Made by a program: the position numbers and the translations under genes. Below, piece after piece: positions 1-9,161 of a stretch of DNA of 64,000 bases (the first letter of the stretch is position 1; every line of letters starts with the position of its first letter). Source of the DNA: Sphingorhabdus sp. EL138 (GTDB lineage Bacteria; Pseudomonadota; Alphaproteobacteria; Sphingomonadales; Sphingomonadaceae). The stretch is taken from positions 682,001 to 746,000 of the forward strand of contig NZ_OGVD01000003.1 in NCBI RefSeq assembly GCF_900258045.1, given 5' to 3'. The notes below the pieces were generated by a model. It did not search any database and was not told the DNA's origin. It saw nothing but the letters and a program-made list of their open reading frames with translations.

Positions 1-738
1 GTCCGCTGCACAAAGTTCACCATCGACACTGTCATCCGCGATGACCAGCGTCTCGGTTGGACCGGCGAACAGATCAATGCCAACGCGCCCGAAAAGCTGG
101 CGCTTGGCCTCTGCAACAAACGCATTTCCGGGGCCGACAAGGATATCGACCGGATCGACTGTCTCTGTCCCTACCGCCATCATGGCCACGGCCTGAACAC
201 CGCCAACGGTATAGATTTCGTCAGCACCGCCCATATCCATGGCAACAACAATTGATGGATGCGGTTTGCCTTCAAATGGTGGTGCGGTGGCGATAACACG
301 CGGGACGCCAGCCACTTTTGCGGTGACGACGCTCATATGGGCTGAAGCGATCAAAGGATATTTCCCGCCCGGGACATAGCAACCCACCGCATTCACCGGA
401 ATATGCGTGTGCCCTAATGTCACGCCGGGAAGCGTCTCAACCTCAACATCTTTCATTGAGTCCCGTTGAATCTGTGCGAAATTACGAACCTGTTCCTGCG
501 CAAAGCGGATATCATCCTGTGCCGATTGCGGTACCTGTTCATAACAGGCGTCAATTTCCTCACGGCTCAGCCGATAGGAATCGGGTGTCCAGCTGTCGAA
601 TTTATCTGAATATTCGCGGACAGCAGCATCGCCGCGTTCTTCCATATCGGCAATAATGCCTTCGACAATTTCACGGACTTTGGCATCGGTTTGCATCTTG
701 GTATCGGCATCAATGCCTTCTTTGAGCCAGCGGGACAT
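1..738 (-). CDS. Histidinol dehydrogenase-family protein, N-terminal part (cut by window edge)
   Basis: The reverse strand is open from an ATG at 738 to the window edge (246 codons). The start has a good ribosome binding site (AAGGAG). The product begins [14 protein letters not shown] and carries HisD-family segments such as [24 protein letters not shown] and the [12 protein letters not shown] and [13 protein letters not shown] stretches, so the NAD-linked alcohol dehydrogenase fold is well supported. No histidine-biosynthesis genes are nearby. It lies next to a sodium symporter and an aldehyde dehydrogenase, which suggests a catabolic paralogue oxidising some alcohol to an acid, as known for HpsN-type relatives; the substrate is not readable from sequence. 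A perfect 16-bp palindrome sits 40 bp upstream. The C-terminal half, including most zinc ligands, is outside the window. Confidence 0.85.
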   Translation of the reverse strand, partial: MSRWLKEGIDADTKMQTDAKVREIVEGIIADMEERGDAAVREYSDKFDSWTPDSYRLSREEIDACYEQVPQSAQDDIRFAQEQVRNFAQIQRDSMKDVEVETLPGVTLGHTHIPVNAVGCYVPGGKYPLIASAHMSVVTAKVAGVPRVIATAPPFEGKPHPSIVVAMDMGGADEIYTVGGVQAVAMMAVGTETVDPVDILVGPGNAFVAEAKRQLFGRVGIDLFAGPTETLVIADDSVDGELCAAD

Positions 739-777
739 AACATTCTCCTTGTCGATTTTGAGCGCACATAATCGGTT

Positions 778-793
778 TTGCATTCGAATGCAA
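778..793. promoter_or_regulatory. Palindromic operator candidate upstream of the HisD-like gene
   Basis: TTGCATTCGAATGCAA is a perfect 16-bp inverted repeat 40 bp upstream of the start at 738. Near-identical copies lie 46 bp upstream of two other minus-strand genes (starts at 5210 and 51854). The constant distance from the start codon suggests an operator near the promoter. The binding protein is unknown. Confidence 0.6.
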
Positions 794-825
794 TAATTGC
801 CGTCCACCAGGTGCTAATTTATGTC

Positions 826-2460
826 TTAAGCGAGCTTTCCGAATAGGTAGAGGAACAGCATGATCGCGACAAAAACGACAAGAAGTCCCCATAACGGACG
901 GTCAATCCGTCCCGGCACAAGATACCATCCATCCTGCTTTTCGGCTTTGCCACTTTCGCGGAAATGGCGGATCTGTCCCGGCACTGTTTGTTCATGCCAG
1001 TCTTTCTGAAAACCGTCGAGAAGCACACTCGCGATCCACGATACGATGATATTGATCCCACCACCGATAACTACATACCAGGGCCAAGCGATTTCGGGAT
1101 AAAGACCGTTAATGCCCATTAATCCGCCCAGACCGACAATTACGATCAGTCCAATGGCTCCTGCCGCAACGCCAACCAGCAAACCGCGTTCGGTCGTATG
1201 TTTGGAGAAGAAGCCCATGCCGAACATGGCGAGCTTGGCGCCGACAAAATAGGAACCGACTTTCGACAATGTTTCCAAAATCGACCCGCCGCTGGAGATG
1301 AAAGCATAAGCCATCGGGATGACCATCAGCGCCCAGATCAAAGTGAATATCCGCGACATGAGAAGATAATGCGCCTCGCTGCCATCCCCTTTGATAAACG
1401 GCTTGTAGATATCAGCAACGCTCACCGTGGATAGCGAATTGAAAGCCGAAGATAGGCTGGACATGGAAGCGGACAGGATGGCCGCTGCCAATATCCCCAT
1501 CAGCCCGGGAATGGCCAATGTATTGGCGAAGGTGAGGATGATCTCATTGGGTTGTTCAAATGGCTCCCCTTTGAAATGTACGAAGAGCAACGCACCGACG
1601 AAGAAAAAGACGAAGTAGAGAATGAAGGCAACATAGCCCATCAACAGATAGGATTTTTTCGCGTCCCCAATATTCTTCGCCGCTAGTGCCCTCTGCACCA
1701 TCATCTGGTTCGCGCCGTAGACGGTGATATGGAACAAAGTCATCGCAAACACACCCGCCCAGACCGTCGGCGCGACGGTGAAATCAAGATCGGTATTGAG
1801 CGGATCGAGTTTGCCATTCTCTGCCAGAAACGCAGTCGCGTCGGATAGGGGAGAAACTGTACCGAGGAGACAGTAGAGAATGATACCGGCACCGAGAAAC
1901 AGGATCGCGCCTTGCAATACATCGGTCCAGATCACTGCATTCATCCCGCCAAGCAAGGTATAAACCAGCACAATCGCCGTCATGATGATGATCGATATTT
2001 TGGGATCAATGCCGGTGATGAAAGTGACCACAACCGCGGTTGCGGTTAGTATCGAAGCCGTGGTGATGCTCTGGGTCATCAGGAAGATGATGCTCATAAC
2101 CGTACGAGAGGCCGGGCCAAACCGCTTCTCAAGATATTCATAGATTGAAGTGACGCCGCTGTTGAAGAAAAAGGGCAAGAACAGGACGATCACGGCAAAG
2201 ATGACCAGCGGATAATTCACATGGATTGCAAGCGCAGCCATGCCATCGCCATAAGCCCATGCCGGACCGCCAAGGAAAGAGAGCGCGCTGACATAGGTGG
2301 CGATGACCGAGATACCGATCGCCCACCATGGCGCAGAGCGGTCGCCAAAATTATAGTCCTGTGCGGTTTTTACCCGCCGGCTCATATACCAGCCGAGTAG
2401 CAGGTTAGCGATCAGATAGACCCCTACTATGCCCCAGTTCAGCAATCCAAATCCCTGCAT
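826..2460 (-). CDS. Sodium:solute symporter (SSS family)
   Basis: A 544-residue polytopic membrane protein starting MQGFGLLNWGI. The start at 2460 is chosen because AGGGGG lies just upstream; a longer in-frame reading would run into the hydrolase gene. About 13 hydrophobic segments are visible, and the conserved SSS regions are present (GGPAWAYGDGMAALAIHVNYP; YEYLEKRFGPASR; ASMSSLSSAFNSLSTV). SSS proteins couple sodium entry to uptake of sugars, amino acids or organic acids in the inner membrane. It follows the alpha/beta hydrolase gene by 13 bp and is the last gene of the run SnoaL - aldehyde dehydrogenase - hydrolase - symporter, so it probably imports that pathway's substrate. Specificity cannot be assigned. 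Confidence 0.9.
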   Translation of the reverse strand: MQGFGLLNWGIVGVYLIANLLLGWYMSRRVKTAQDYNFGDRSAPWWAIGISVIATYVSALSFLGGPAWAYGDGMAALAIHVNYPLVIFAVIVLFLPFFFNSGVTSIYEYLEKRFGPASRTVMSIIFLMTQSITTASILTATAVVVTFITGIDPKISIIIMTAIVLVYTLLGGMNAVIWTDVLQGAILFLGAGIILYCLLGTVSPLSDATAFLAENGKLDPLNTDLDFTVAPTVWAGVFAMTLFHITVYGANQMMVQRALAAKNIGDAKKSYLLMGYVAFILYFVFFFVGALLFVHFKGEPFEQPNEIILTFANTLAIPGLMGILAAAILSASMSSLSSAFNSLSTVSVADIYKPFIKGDGSEAHYLLMSRIFTLIWALMVIPMAYAFISSGGSILETLSKVGSYFVGAKLAMFGMGFFSKHTTERGLLVGVAAGAIGLIVIVGLGGLMGINGLYPEIAWPWYVVIGGGINIIVSWIASVLLDGFQKDWHEQTVPGQIRHFRESGKAEKQDGWYLVPGRIDRPLWGLLVVFVAIMLFLYLFGKLA

Positions 2461-2473
2461 AATGCCCCCTCTA

Positions 2474-3241
2474 TTAGCCTTTAACCAAGCGCAATCTGGT
2501 CGGTCCAGTGCTTGTCGATTGCGCCGTTGGAGCAATCTGTTTCAACAGAGCTAACAGAGCATTTGTTACGATTTGTGGCTGTTCCATCGTCGAAAGATGG
2601 CCGCAATTTGCAATGATCGACAGGGCCGCATCAGGAATGGCATTCGCGAGCTCGACATGAATCTCCGGTGTGCAGACTATATCATCGCGCCCGGTCATAA
2701 CGATCGTCGGACAAGAAATATTAGCCAATATGTCATGTGCCGAGCAACGGTTCATAAGCGCTATGGACTGCTGTGCGAAAACTTTTTCGCCAAGCTTCAA
2801 ACCCATGTCTGCCAATAGATTCAGTCGTTCTGACGTCCGGTTGCATTTCGCCAAATAATTTGGCTTGAGCTCTTCTTGCATGACCAGGCTAAGCTTGCCT
2901 TCTGCGACCTTGCATATCTGTGATTTCCGTTGCTCCTGAACCTTGTCTGCATAGGCGGTGGTGTTGAGCAGGGCAAGGTGCGTGACGCGATCTGGAGCCT
3001 GTCTAACAATTTCCAATGCAACAATCCCGCCCATTGAGAGTCCCACTAATGCAAATTTTTCTGGTGCATCCATGATTACATCATGGGCAATGCTCTCAAT
3101 ACTTGCCGAGCGGGTGATATCGCCATCAAGGCAAAGATAGCCGTTGCGGGACAAGCTTGCTTTTTGTGCCTGAAACAGGCGTCCATCGCACATGAAACCA
3201 GGCAGAAAGACTATCGGATGTTGCGGCACGTTGGCTGGCAC
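2474..3241 (-). CDS. Alpha/beta hydrolase
   Basis: A 255-residue alpha/beta-hydrolase-fold protein. The nucleophile elbow GLSMGG is at residues 67-72 (Ser69), an acidic residue is at 186-187 in TGRDDIV, and the catalytic His is His215 in NCGHLSTMEQP, giving a complete triad in the usual order. The GTG start follows directly after the TAG stop of the upstream aldehyde dehydrogenase gene, so translation is probably coupled; an in-frame GTG four codons later is also possible. The Ser-hydrolase class fits an esterase, lactonase or enol-lactonase-like activity; no substrate can be named. It is co-transcribed with the aldehyde dehydrogenase and symporter genes. Confidence 0.85.
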   Translation of the reverse strand: MPANVPQHPIVFLPGFMCDGRLFQAQKASLSRNGYLCLDGDITRSASIESIAHDVIMDAPEKFALVGLSMGGIVALEIVRQAPDRVTHLALLNTTAYADKVQEQRKSQICKVAEGKLSLVMQEELKPNYLAKCNRTSERLNLLADMGLKLGEKVFAQQSIALMNRCSAHDILANISCPTIVMTGRDDIVCTPEIHVELANAIPDAALSIIANCGHLSTMEQPQIVTNALLALLKQIAPTAQSTSTGPTRLRLVKG

Positions 3242-4762
3242 CTAAAAGAAGCCGAGCGGATCGATGCCGTGGCTTACCAGCACGTTCTTGGTCTGCTGAT
3301 AATGGTTCAGTGCCATTTTGTGGGTTTCACGACCGATCCCCGATTTTTTATATCCGCCAAAGGCTGCATGAGCCGGATAGGCGTGATAGCAATTGACCCA
3401 GACGCGCCCGGCCTGAATCGCACGCGACATTCGAAAGGCACGGTTGCTATCCCGCGTCCAGACGCCGGCACCAAGTCCGTAGATCGTATGATTGGCAATA
3501 CCAATAGCTTCCTCTTCGTCCTTGAAGGTCGTGATCGCCAGTGTTGGTCCGAAAATCTCCTCCTGAAAAACACGCATGTCATTGCGCCCTTTCAGAAGCG
3601 TCGGCTGAACATAATAGCCGCCCGCCAGATCGCCGCCGACATCGGCTTTTTCCCCGCCCATCAAAACCTCCGCGCCGTCCTGAGCCGCTATAGTCATATA
3701 GTTCATGATCTTTTCAAACTGCTCTTGAGACGCCTGCGCACCGACCATGGTATCGGTATCGAGCGGATTGCCCTGCTTGATATTTCTGGCACGTTCCATC
3801 ACTTTTTCCATGAAGGGCTCGTAAATGCTCTCCTGCACCAGCGCGCGGGAGGGGCAGGTGCAAACCTCACCTTGGTTGAAGAAGCCTAGCAACAAGCCTT
3901 CAGCACATTTGTCGATGTAATCTGCCTCGTGGCCCATAATGTCCTCAAAATAGACATTGGGGGATTTGCCACCGAGTTCGACCGTCGAAGGGATGAGTGA
4001 CTTTGCGGCATTTTCCAGAATCTTTTGACCGACAGCGGTTGATCCGGTGAAGGCAATTTTTGCAATCCGGTCACTAGAAGCCAGCGCTGCGCCGATCTCT
4101 GCGCCAAAGCCGTTTAATATGTTCACTACGCCAGAAGGCAGGATATCCGCAATCATTTCCATCAGGACAAGGATAGAGATCGGAGTCTGTTCGGCGGGTT
4201 TCAGGATAACGCAATTGCCCGCTGCCAATGCTGGCCCCAATTTCCAGGCAGCCATCAGCAGCGGGAAATTCCAGGGAATAATCTGACCCACGACACCAAG
4301 CGGTTCATGATAGTGATAGGCGACCGTTTCGGCATCAATATCCGCCGCCGAACCCTCTTGTGCTCGAATGCAACCGGCAAAATAGCGAAAATGATCAATC
4401 GCCAAGGGTATATCTGCATTCAGCGTTTCGCGGATGGCTTTGCCATTGTCCCAGCTGTCGACATAGGCGAGCTGCTCAAGATTATCTTCCATCCTTTGCG
4501 CGATCCTGAGCAGCATATTGGAGCGCTCTGCAACTGAGGTCTTGCCCCATTCTGGCGCTGCTGCATGCGCTACATCAAGTGCCTTTGTAAGATCGGCTTC
4601 GGAAGATCGGGCCACCTCGCAATAGACGTTGCCGTCCACCGGTGATTTATTTTCGAAATAGGTTCCATTGGCGGGTGCGACCCAATCCCCACCAATGAAA
4701 TTCTCGTACCGATTCTTGAATGTGAAAATCGCGTTTTCACTTCCGGGTTTCGCGTAAATCAT
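3242..4762 (-). CDS. NAD-dependent aldehyde dehydrogenase (ExaC/AcoD type)
   Basis: A 506-residue aldehyde dehydrogenase starting [13 protein letters not shown], with GGAGAGGATGAGG upstream of the ATG at 4762. The cofactor and active-site motifs are intact: [33 protein letters not shown] with the general-base Glu, and [11 protein letters not shown] with the nucleophilic Cys near residue 300. The N-terminal region and the CTCPSR variant resemble the ExaC/AcoD acetaldehyde or chloroacetaldehyde dehydrogenases. It oxidises an aldehyde to the acid in the cytoplasm. The gene lies 28 bp after a SnoaL-like gene and abuts the hydrolase gene, so it probably acts in the same uncharacterised pathway. 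The exact aldehyde is unknown. Confidence 0.9.
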   Translation of the reverse strand: MIYAKPGSENAIFTFKNRYENFIGGDWVAPANGTYFENKSPVDGNVYCEVARSSEADLTKALDVAHAAAPEWGKTSVAERSNMLLRIAQRMEDNLEQLAYVDSWDNGKAIRETLNADIPLAIDHFRYFAGCIRAQEGSAADIDAETVAYHYHEPLGVVGQIIPWNFPLLMAAWKLGPALAAGNCVILKPAEQTPISILVLMEMIADILPSGVVNILNGFGAEIGAALASSDRIAKIAFTGSTAVGQKILENAAKSLIPSTVELGGKSPNVYFEDIMGHEADYIDKCAEGLLLGFFNQGEVCTCPSRALVQESIYEPFMEKVMERARNIKQGNPLDTDTMVGAQASQEQFEKIMNYMTIAAQDGAEVLMGGEKADVGGDLAGGYYVQPTLLKGRNDMRVFQEEIFGPTLAITTFKDEEEAIGIANHTIYGLGAGVWTRDSNRAFRMSRAIQAGRVWVNCYHAYPAHAAFGGYKKSGIGRETHKMALNHYQQTKNVLVSHGIDPLGFF

Positions 4763-4790
4763 ATCCTCATCCTCTCCAGCCGGTTTTGGT

Positions 4791-5210
4791 CTACATCCAG
4801 CCCAGTTCCGTGAGTGCCCAAGGTGCATTCCAGATTTTTACCGTGCCGCTGACCTTGTTTTCATCATTGATGGTGATCGCATAGACATAATGAGATGATG
4901 TCTCTTTGCCCGTTGCATCAATCGGCCCACCTTCGCCAACATGCTTGCCGGTAAAAATACCGAAGAACAGAGCCGTGCTGCTATCCTCGTCAAAACTGCT
5001 GGTTACAATTCTATAATTGCATCCTTTTAGCGGACCTTGACCGAGGCCCTGCATCCAGTCGCAATAGTCGAGCACCGTCACTATATCAGCAATCGGTTCG
5101 CTTTGTGCTTCGAAACGCGCGCCATCGGCCACATATTCCTGGCAACCGGATCGGCCTTCCAATCCTTCGCATGCATGAAAAAACTTAGTGGCGATGTCCA
5201 TTTTTGACAT
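4791..5210 (-). CDS. SnoaL/NTF2-like small protein
   Basis: A 139-residue protein starting [19 protein letters not shown]. The length, the early helix with a FHACEGL-type segment and the later beta-rich part ([21 protein letters not shown]) fit the NTF2-like/SnoaL cone fold, which includes cyclases, isomerases and dehydratases with small hydrophobic pockets. I cannot assign the reaction. It is the first gene of the minus-strand operon with aldehyde dehydrogenase, hydrolase and symporter genes. The ribosome binding site is weak; the Met four residues later is an alternative start. A near-palindrome related to that upstream of the HisD-like gene lies 46 bp before the start. Confidence 0.75.
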   Translation of the reverse strand: MSKMDIATKFFHACEGLEGRSGCQEYVADGARFEAQSEPIADIVTVLDYCDWMQGLGQGPLKGCNYRIVTSSFDEDSSTALFFGIFTGKHVGEGGPIDATGKETSSHYVYAITINDENKVSGTVKIWNAPWALTELGWM

Positions 5211-5255
5211 GATTTGTTCCCAAAATGACTTTTTCTTTTCCCCTTGTGAAGTTTT

Positions 5256-5271
5256 TTGCATTCGAAGTCAA
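5256..5271. promoter_or_regulatory. Operator candidate in the SnoaL-like divergent intergenic region
   Basis: TTGCATTCGAAGTCAA matches the perfect palindrome at 778-793 in 14 of 16 positions. It is 46 bp upstream of the minus-strand SnoaL-like gene and also lies upstream of the plus-strand tandem SnoaL-like gene, so it could control both. Confidence 0.5.
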
Positions 5272-5392
5272 TTTGAGTTATTGGCGCTTTTTGAGCAAGG
5301 AATGACGACAAACCAATATCAGGGTATTGGCATCTCATGGCAATTGGGTCTGGAAGCATGTCGACATTCAAAATCACCGGGAATCCATCATC

Positions 5393-6445
5393 ATGACACC
5401 AAAAGATCTGAAATCGTTTCTGGAAAATTTTCGCAAAGCCGCCGAGAATTTTGATCCTACGGTGATGCGCCCGATCATGAACAATCTGTTCGCAAGCGAT
5501 GCGACCCTGCATTTATGCCATCCGTTTGGTACAGTTCGGGGAGCTGACGCGTTGCTTGATGACTGCCTGATTCCGCTGCATCAGGCGATGCCCGATCTCG
5601 AACGACGCGATATGATCCTGCTGGCTGGAACGACACCGGAGGGGCAAGAGTGGGTAGGTGCCATGGGGCAATATATGGGGACTTTTCTGGCTCCCTTCCT
5701 CGACATTCCGCCCACTGGCGGCCTTGCCCATATGCGCTACCACGAATTTTTCCGCATCGAAGACGGTGAGATCGTCGAGATGCAAGCTATCTGGGACATT
5801 CCAGAATTGATGATGCAGGCAGGTGCCTGGCCAATGGCTCCGCAACTTGGTGCATATTTGTGCACCCCCGCCCCAATGAGTGGAGATGGCCTTCATCTAT
5901 CAGGCGATGGGCAAGCGACGATGGATCATGTCATCGCGATGCTCGAGGATTTGTGCCGCTATCCAGCAGATCCGGATCCCAAGGTCATGAACTTGGAAAA
6001 ATACTGGCATCCACGATTTAATTGGTACGGCCCCGCCGGTACCGGGACTGCGCGCGGTATTTCCGGATTTCGCAATTGGCACCAGATACCTTTTTTACGC
6101 GCCATGCCTGACCGAAAGCTCGACGCCATGGGCGATTTATTGTCGCACTGGGTAGCCGAGGGAAATTATGTCTGCGAAACCGGCTGGCCCAATATGCGCC
6201 TGACTTTGTCCGATGACGGCTGGATGGGAATCGCTCCAGCTGGCAAGGAGGTTCTTCTACGCAGTCTCGATTTCTGGAGAATGGAGGACGGCCTTATCCG
6301 CGAGAATTGGGTGCTGGTCGATCTACTCGACCTCTATTCACAGATCGGCGTCGATGTGCTGGCGCGTATGGGTGAATTTAACAAGGCCAGGAACTTGGGT
6401 GCGATTACCCTTCCAGACGGCCTTTCGAAACTTCTTAGGCGTTAG
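5393..6445 (+). CDS. Tandem SnoaL-like protein (two NTF2-like domains)
   Basis: A 350-residue protein when started at MTPKDLKSF; an ATG 22 codons earlier (5327) is also possible, and neither has a strong ribosome binding site. Two similar halves are visible. The first, roughly residues 5-150, ends in MRYHEFFRIEDGEIVEMQ; the second, roughly 175-330, contains KYWHPRFNWYGPAGTG, ISGFRNWH and LDFWRMEDGLIRENWV. Both patterns are typical of SnoaL-like polyketide-cyclase-family domains. The duplication makes an internal pseudo-dimer, where single-domain relatives usually form dimers. It is divergent from the small SnoaL-like gene and probably belongs to the same unknown catabolic system. Its last 108 bp overlap the 3' end of the opposite AraC-type gene. 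Confidence 0.8.
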   Translation: MTPKDLKSFLENFRKAAENFDPTVMRPIMNNLFASDATLHLCHPFGTVRGADALLDDCLIPLHQAMPDLERRDMILLAGTTPEGQEWVGAMGQYMGTFLAPFLDIPPTGGLAHMRYHEFFRIEDGEIVEMQAIWDIPELMMQAGAWPMAPQLGAYLCTPAPMSGDGLHLSGDGQATMDHVIAMLEDLCRYPADPDPKVMNLEKYWHPRFNWYGPAGTGTARGISGFRNWHQIPFLRAMPDRKLDAMGDLLSHWVAEGNYVCETGWPNMRLTLSDDGWMGIAPAGKEVLLRSLDFWRMEDGLIRENWVLVDLLDLYSQIGVDVLARMGEFNKARNLGAITLPDGLSKLLRR

Positions 6446-7120
6446 ATTTGTCGCCTGTCTGAACTGGCGCGTGAAAGAGCTTTGATCGCTATATCCAGCT
6501 TCGAGGGCAATTTCGGCGATTGGAAGGTCAGTTTCACGGAGCAGCCTTTGCGCTCGATCTACGCGCTGCTTGATGATCCATTGTCCCACATTCAGTCCGT
6601 AGATTTGCTGAAAACGCCGGTTCAATTTGAACTGCGACATGCCGGTTCTCTCTACCATCTGTATGACCGAAGGGGGGGTGGGAAAGTTGGTCAGCACCCA
6701 GTCAATTACACCTGCCACATCGTCATATTCACTGCGCGATACATTGGGAGATTGTAGATCTTTCGAAATACCGACGACGCCGATGATGTTGCGTTGATCG
6801 TCGAAAGTCGGTTGCTTTGTGGTCAAGCACCAGCCAACCATCCGGTTCGGATAGACGTGCATTTCCAGCCGTTGCTCGATGGGTTGGCCTGTTCGCACAA
6901 CCGATCGGTCCTGCTTCTCGTAGCTGCTGCCCAACTGCTTTCCGAGTATTTCAGACGGGAGGCGGCCGATCAGCTGCGCTTTGTCCGTGCAACCGGACCG
7001 TCCGACAAGCGTTGTGTTCACAGCTTTATACCGACCTTCGATATCCTTCTTGAAGAAAACGACGTCGGGCAAATGGTCGAACAGGTTAGCAACCATAGTT
7101 AGAGGGAGCGTTTCTCGCAT
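6338..7120 (-). CDS. PAS-AraC family transcriptional regulator (candidate hydroxyproline regulator)
   Basis: About 260 residues. Residues 10-130 form a PAS-like sensor domain (LFDHLPDVVFFKKDIEGRY at its start, GVVGISKDL at its end). Residues 150-235 form an AraC double helix-turn-helix with typical DRAQRLLRETDLPIAEIA and GYSDQSSFTRQFR segments. The ATG at 7120 is preferred; an upstream TTG at 7147 is possible, and neither has a clear ribosome binding site. It is divergent from the hydroxyproline genes with only about 150 bp between them. AraC-type regulators (LhpR) control such clusters in Pseudomonas, so the role is likely by context. The C-terminal tail of about 30 residues beyond the helix-turn-helix overlaps the end of the convergent SnoaL-like gene. 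Confidence 0.85.
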   Translation of the reverse strand: MRETLPLTMVANLFDHLPDVVFFKKDIEGRYKAVNTTLVGRSGCTDKAQLIGRLPSEILGKQLGSSYEKQDRSVVRTGQPIEQRLEMHVYPNRMVGWCLTTKQPTFDDQRNIIGVVGISKDLQSPNVSRSEYDDVAGVIDWVLTNFPTPPSVIQMVERTGMSQFKLNRRFQQIYGLNVGQWIIKQRVDRAQRLLRETDLPIAEIALEAGYSDQSSFTRQFRQATNLTPKKFRKAVWKGNRTQVPGLVKFTHTRQHIDADL

Positions 7121-7269
7121 GAGATATTCTATATCAAAATATACCAAAATTCAAGTTTGCAATCGATCAAATGACAAGACCCCTGCAACCGATGCGCTTA
7201 GAGAAGTTCCATCACCCCGTGCCATCGCTTGTCAGTTTTGGCGCATGATTTTGCAAGTTCAGAGAGAGC

Positions 7270-8214
7270 ATGATGCAAACAGACACCATTTTTTCCGGCT
7301 GTATGCCAGCCCTGATGACACCCTGCGACGCTAACGGAACGATCGATTTTGACGCACTGGTGCGCAAAGGCACTGAGCTCATCGAAGCAAGTATGGATGC
7401 CGTCATCTATTGCGGTTCAATGGGCGATTGGCCGCTACTAAGTGACGAACAGCGCATGGAAGGCGTTGCACGCCTATGCTCGGCTGGCGTCCCGGTGATT
7501 GTCGGAACCGGCGCACAAAATTCTTCCCGTGCGGTTGCTCTGGCGCGCCACGCACAAGAGGTCGGCGCGGCTGGATTGATGGTTATACCTCGGGTGCTTT
7601 CCCGCGGAATATCACCCGCCGCGCAGCGGACGCATTTTGCCGATATTCTGAACGCAGCACCCGATCTTCCCGCAGTGATCTATAACAGCCCCTATTATGG
7701 TTTTGAGACCAAGGCAGACTTGTTCTTTTCTCTGCGTAGCGAGTACAAGAATCTCGTTGGTTTCAAGGAATTCGGTGGCGCAGAATCGATGCGTTACGCC
7801 GCCGAGAATATTACTTCGGCAGATCCCGGCGTTGCGCTGATGGTTGGCGTCGATACGCAGGCTTTTCATGGCTTTGTAAATTGTGGGGCGGATGGCGCAA
7901 TTACCGGAATCGGTAATGCTTTGCCACGTGAGGTGCTGCGCCTGATAGAACTGTGCGAGCAGGCCGCAGCCGGTGACGCCGAAGCCCGTGTACTGGCGTG
8001 GGAATTGGACAAGGCCATGCATGTCCTCGCGACTTTTGATGAAAGCCCCGACCTCGTTCTCTATTACAAGCATTTGATGGTGTTGGAGGGGTCTCCCGAA
8101 TATGCGCATCATATTCACTCGTCGGACCGATTGAGTCCGGCGCAGCTGGCCTATCTGGAAGCGCAGTGGAAACTGTTTCGTACATGGTGGGATAACTGGC
8201 CCGGCGCTGTTTAG
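7270..8214 (+). CDS. lhpC: Dihydrodipicolinate synthase-family deaminase (probable 1-pyrroline-4-hydroxy-2-carboxylate deaminase)
   Basis: A 314-residue class I lyase of the DapA family. The Schiff-base lysine is Lys166 in VGFKEFGG and the proton-relay tyrosine is Tyr138 in VIYNSPYYG. The N-terminal PALMTPCDANGTIDF strand and the YCGSMGDWPLLS substrate loop are typical of the branch that deaminates pyrroline-4-hydroxy-2-carboxylate to 2-oxoglutarate semialdehyde. The flanking genes encode the epimerase, D-hydroxyproline oxidoreductase and semialdehyde dehydrogenase of the same pathway, which makes this specificity more likely than lysine biosynthesis. It is the first gene of the operon, with a purine-rich AGAGAGAG ribosome binding region before tandem ATGs. 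Confidence 0.85.
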   Translation: MMQTDTIFSGCMPALMTPCDANGTIDFDALVRKGTELIEASMDAVIYCGSMGDWPLLSDEQRMEGVARLCSAGVPVIVGTGAQNSSRAVALARHAQEVGAAGLMVIPRVLSRGISPAAQRTHFADILNAAPDLPAVIYNSPYYGFETKADLFFSLRSEYKNLVGFKEFGGAESMRYAAENITSADPGVALMVGVDTQAFHGFVNCGADGAITGIGNALPREVLRLIELCEQAAAGDAEARVLAWELDKAMHVLATFDESPDLVLYYKHLMVLEGSPEYAHHIHSSDRLSPAQLAYLEAQWKLFRTWWDNWPGAV

Positions 8215-8229
8215 CCGGAGGTTGCGTGG

Positions 8230-9159
8230 ATGCGTGTTATCGATTCACATACTGAGGGGCAGCCGACCCGAGTCATCGTAGATGGCGGACCTGATCTGGG
8301 GTCTGGCTCTTTGGCAGAGCGCCGCGAATTGCTTGCGCGAGACCATGATGATCTGCGTCAAAAGACTATCCTTGAACCCAAATGTTCGAACGCTATGGTT
8401 GGCGCTCTTTTATGCCAATCTCCCAATCCGTATTGTGCTGCTGGAGTGATCTTCTTCAACAATACCGGATATTTGGGAATGTGCGGTCATGGTACAATCG
8501 GGTTGGCGGTCACGTTAGCTTATTTGGGGAAGCTGAGCCTAGGATCGCACCTGATTGATACGCCAAGCGGAGTAGTTCGGGTGGATTTGAACGGGCCGAA
8601 CGATGCAACGGTCGAAAACGTCCCAAGTTACTGTTTTCGCAAAAGCGTGGAACTGACGGTTGACGGGCTTGGCAAGGTCAGCGGTTCAATTGCCTGGGGC
8701 GGGAACTGGTTCTTTCTGGCCGATAGCACACCTTGCATTCTGTCGCGTGAAAACATCCCGCAGCTCACCGATGCAGCGAGCAAGATTAAACGCGCGCTTG
8801 TCGAGCAGTCTATCTTTGGCGCGGACGGCGGAGAGATCGATCACGTTGAGTTTTTCGGTCCGGGACAAAGTTCGGACGTCAACAGTCGGAATTTCGTTTT
8901 GTGCCCGGGCCTTGCCTATGACCGTTCGCCTTGCGGCACCGGTACCAGCGCAAAAATTGCTTGCCTTGCCGAGAACGGCCAACTCGCGCCCGGTGAGGAT
9001 TGGATCCAAGAAAGCATCATGGGAAGCCGTTTTCGTGGCTCCTATCGGCCCGATGAGGAAGGGCGTGTGATTCCGTCGATTGCTGGAACGTCCTATGTGT
9101 TCGCAGATGCCAAGCTGGTCCATCAGTCTGACGATCCCTTCGCGAGAGGTTTTGGCTGA
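8230..9159 (+). CDS. lhpA: 4-hydroxyproline 2-epimerase
   Basis: A 309-residue proline-racemase-superfamily enzyme that interconverts trans-4-hydroxy-L-proline and cis-4-hydroxy-D-proline without cofactor. Both catalytic cysteines are present: Cys85 in GMCGHGTIG and Cys235 in DRSPCGTGTS. That supports epimerase activity and argues against the trans-3-hydroxyproline dehydratase branch, in which one Cys is Thr. The opening MRVIDSHTEGQPTRVI is typical of the family. The gene starts 16 bp after lhpC with a strong GGAGG, and ends 3 bp before the oxidoreductase gene, so the three are co-transcribed. Confidence 0.92.
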   Translation: MRVIDSHTEGQPTRVIVDGGPDLGSGSLAERRELLARDHDDLRQKTILEPKCSNAMVGALLCQSPNPYCAAGVIFFNNTGYLGMCGHGTIGLAVTLAYLGKLSLGSHLIDTPSGVVRVDLNGPNDATVENVPSYCFRKSVELTVDGLGKVSGSIAWGGNWFFLADSTPCILSRENIPQLTDAASKIKRALVEQSIFGADGGEIDHVEFFGPGQSSDVNSRNFVLCPGLAYDRSPCGTGTSAKIACLAENGQLAPGEDWIQESIMGSRFRGSYRPDEEGRVIPSIAGTSYVFADAKLVHQSDDPFARGFG

Positions 9160-9161
9160 AG

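Noticed and set aside
3083-3889. 268-codon open frame on the plus strand opposite the aldehyde dehydrogenase and hydrolase genes
   Set aside because: It mirrors well-supported minus-strand genes with intact catalytic motifs; its translation shows no family features.
8230-9159. Alternative reading as trans-3-hydroxy-L-proline dehydratase or proline racemase
   Set aside because: Both catalytic Cys are present, which excludes the Thr-containing dehydratase branch, and the neighbouring genes are those of 4-hydroxyproline breakdown.
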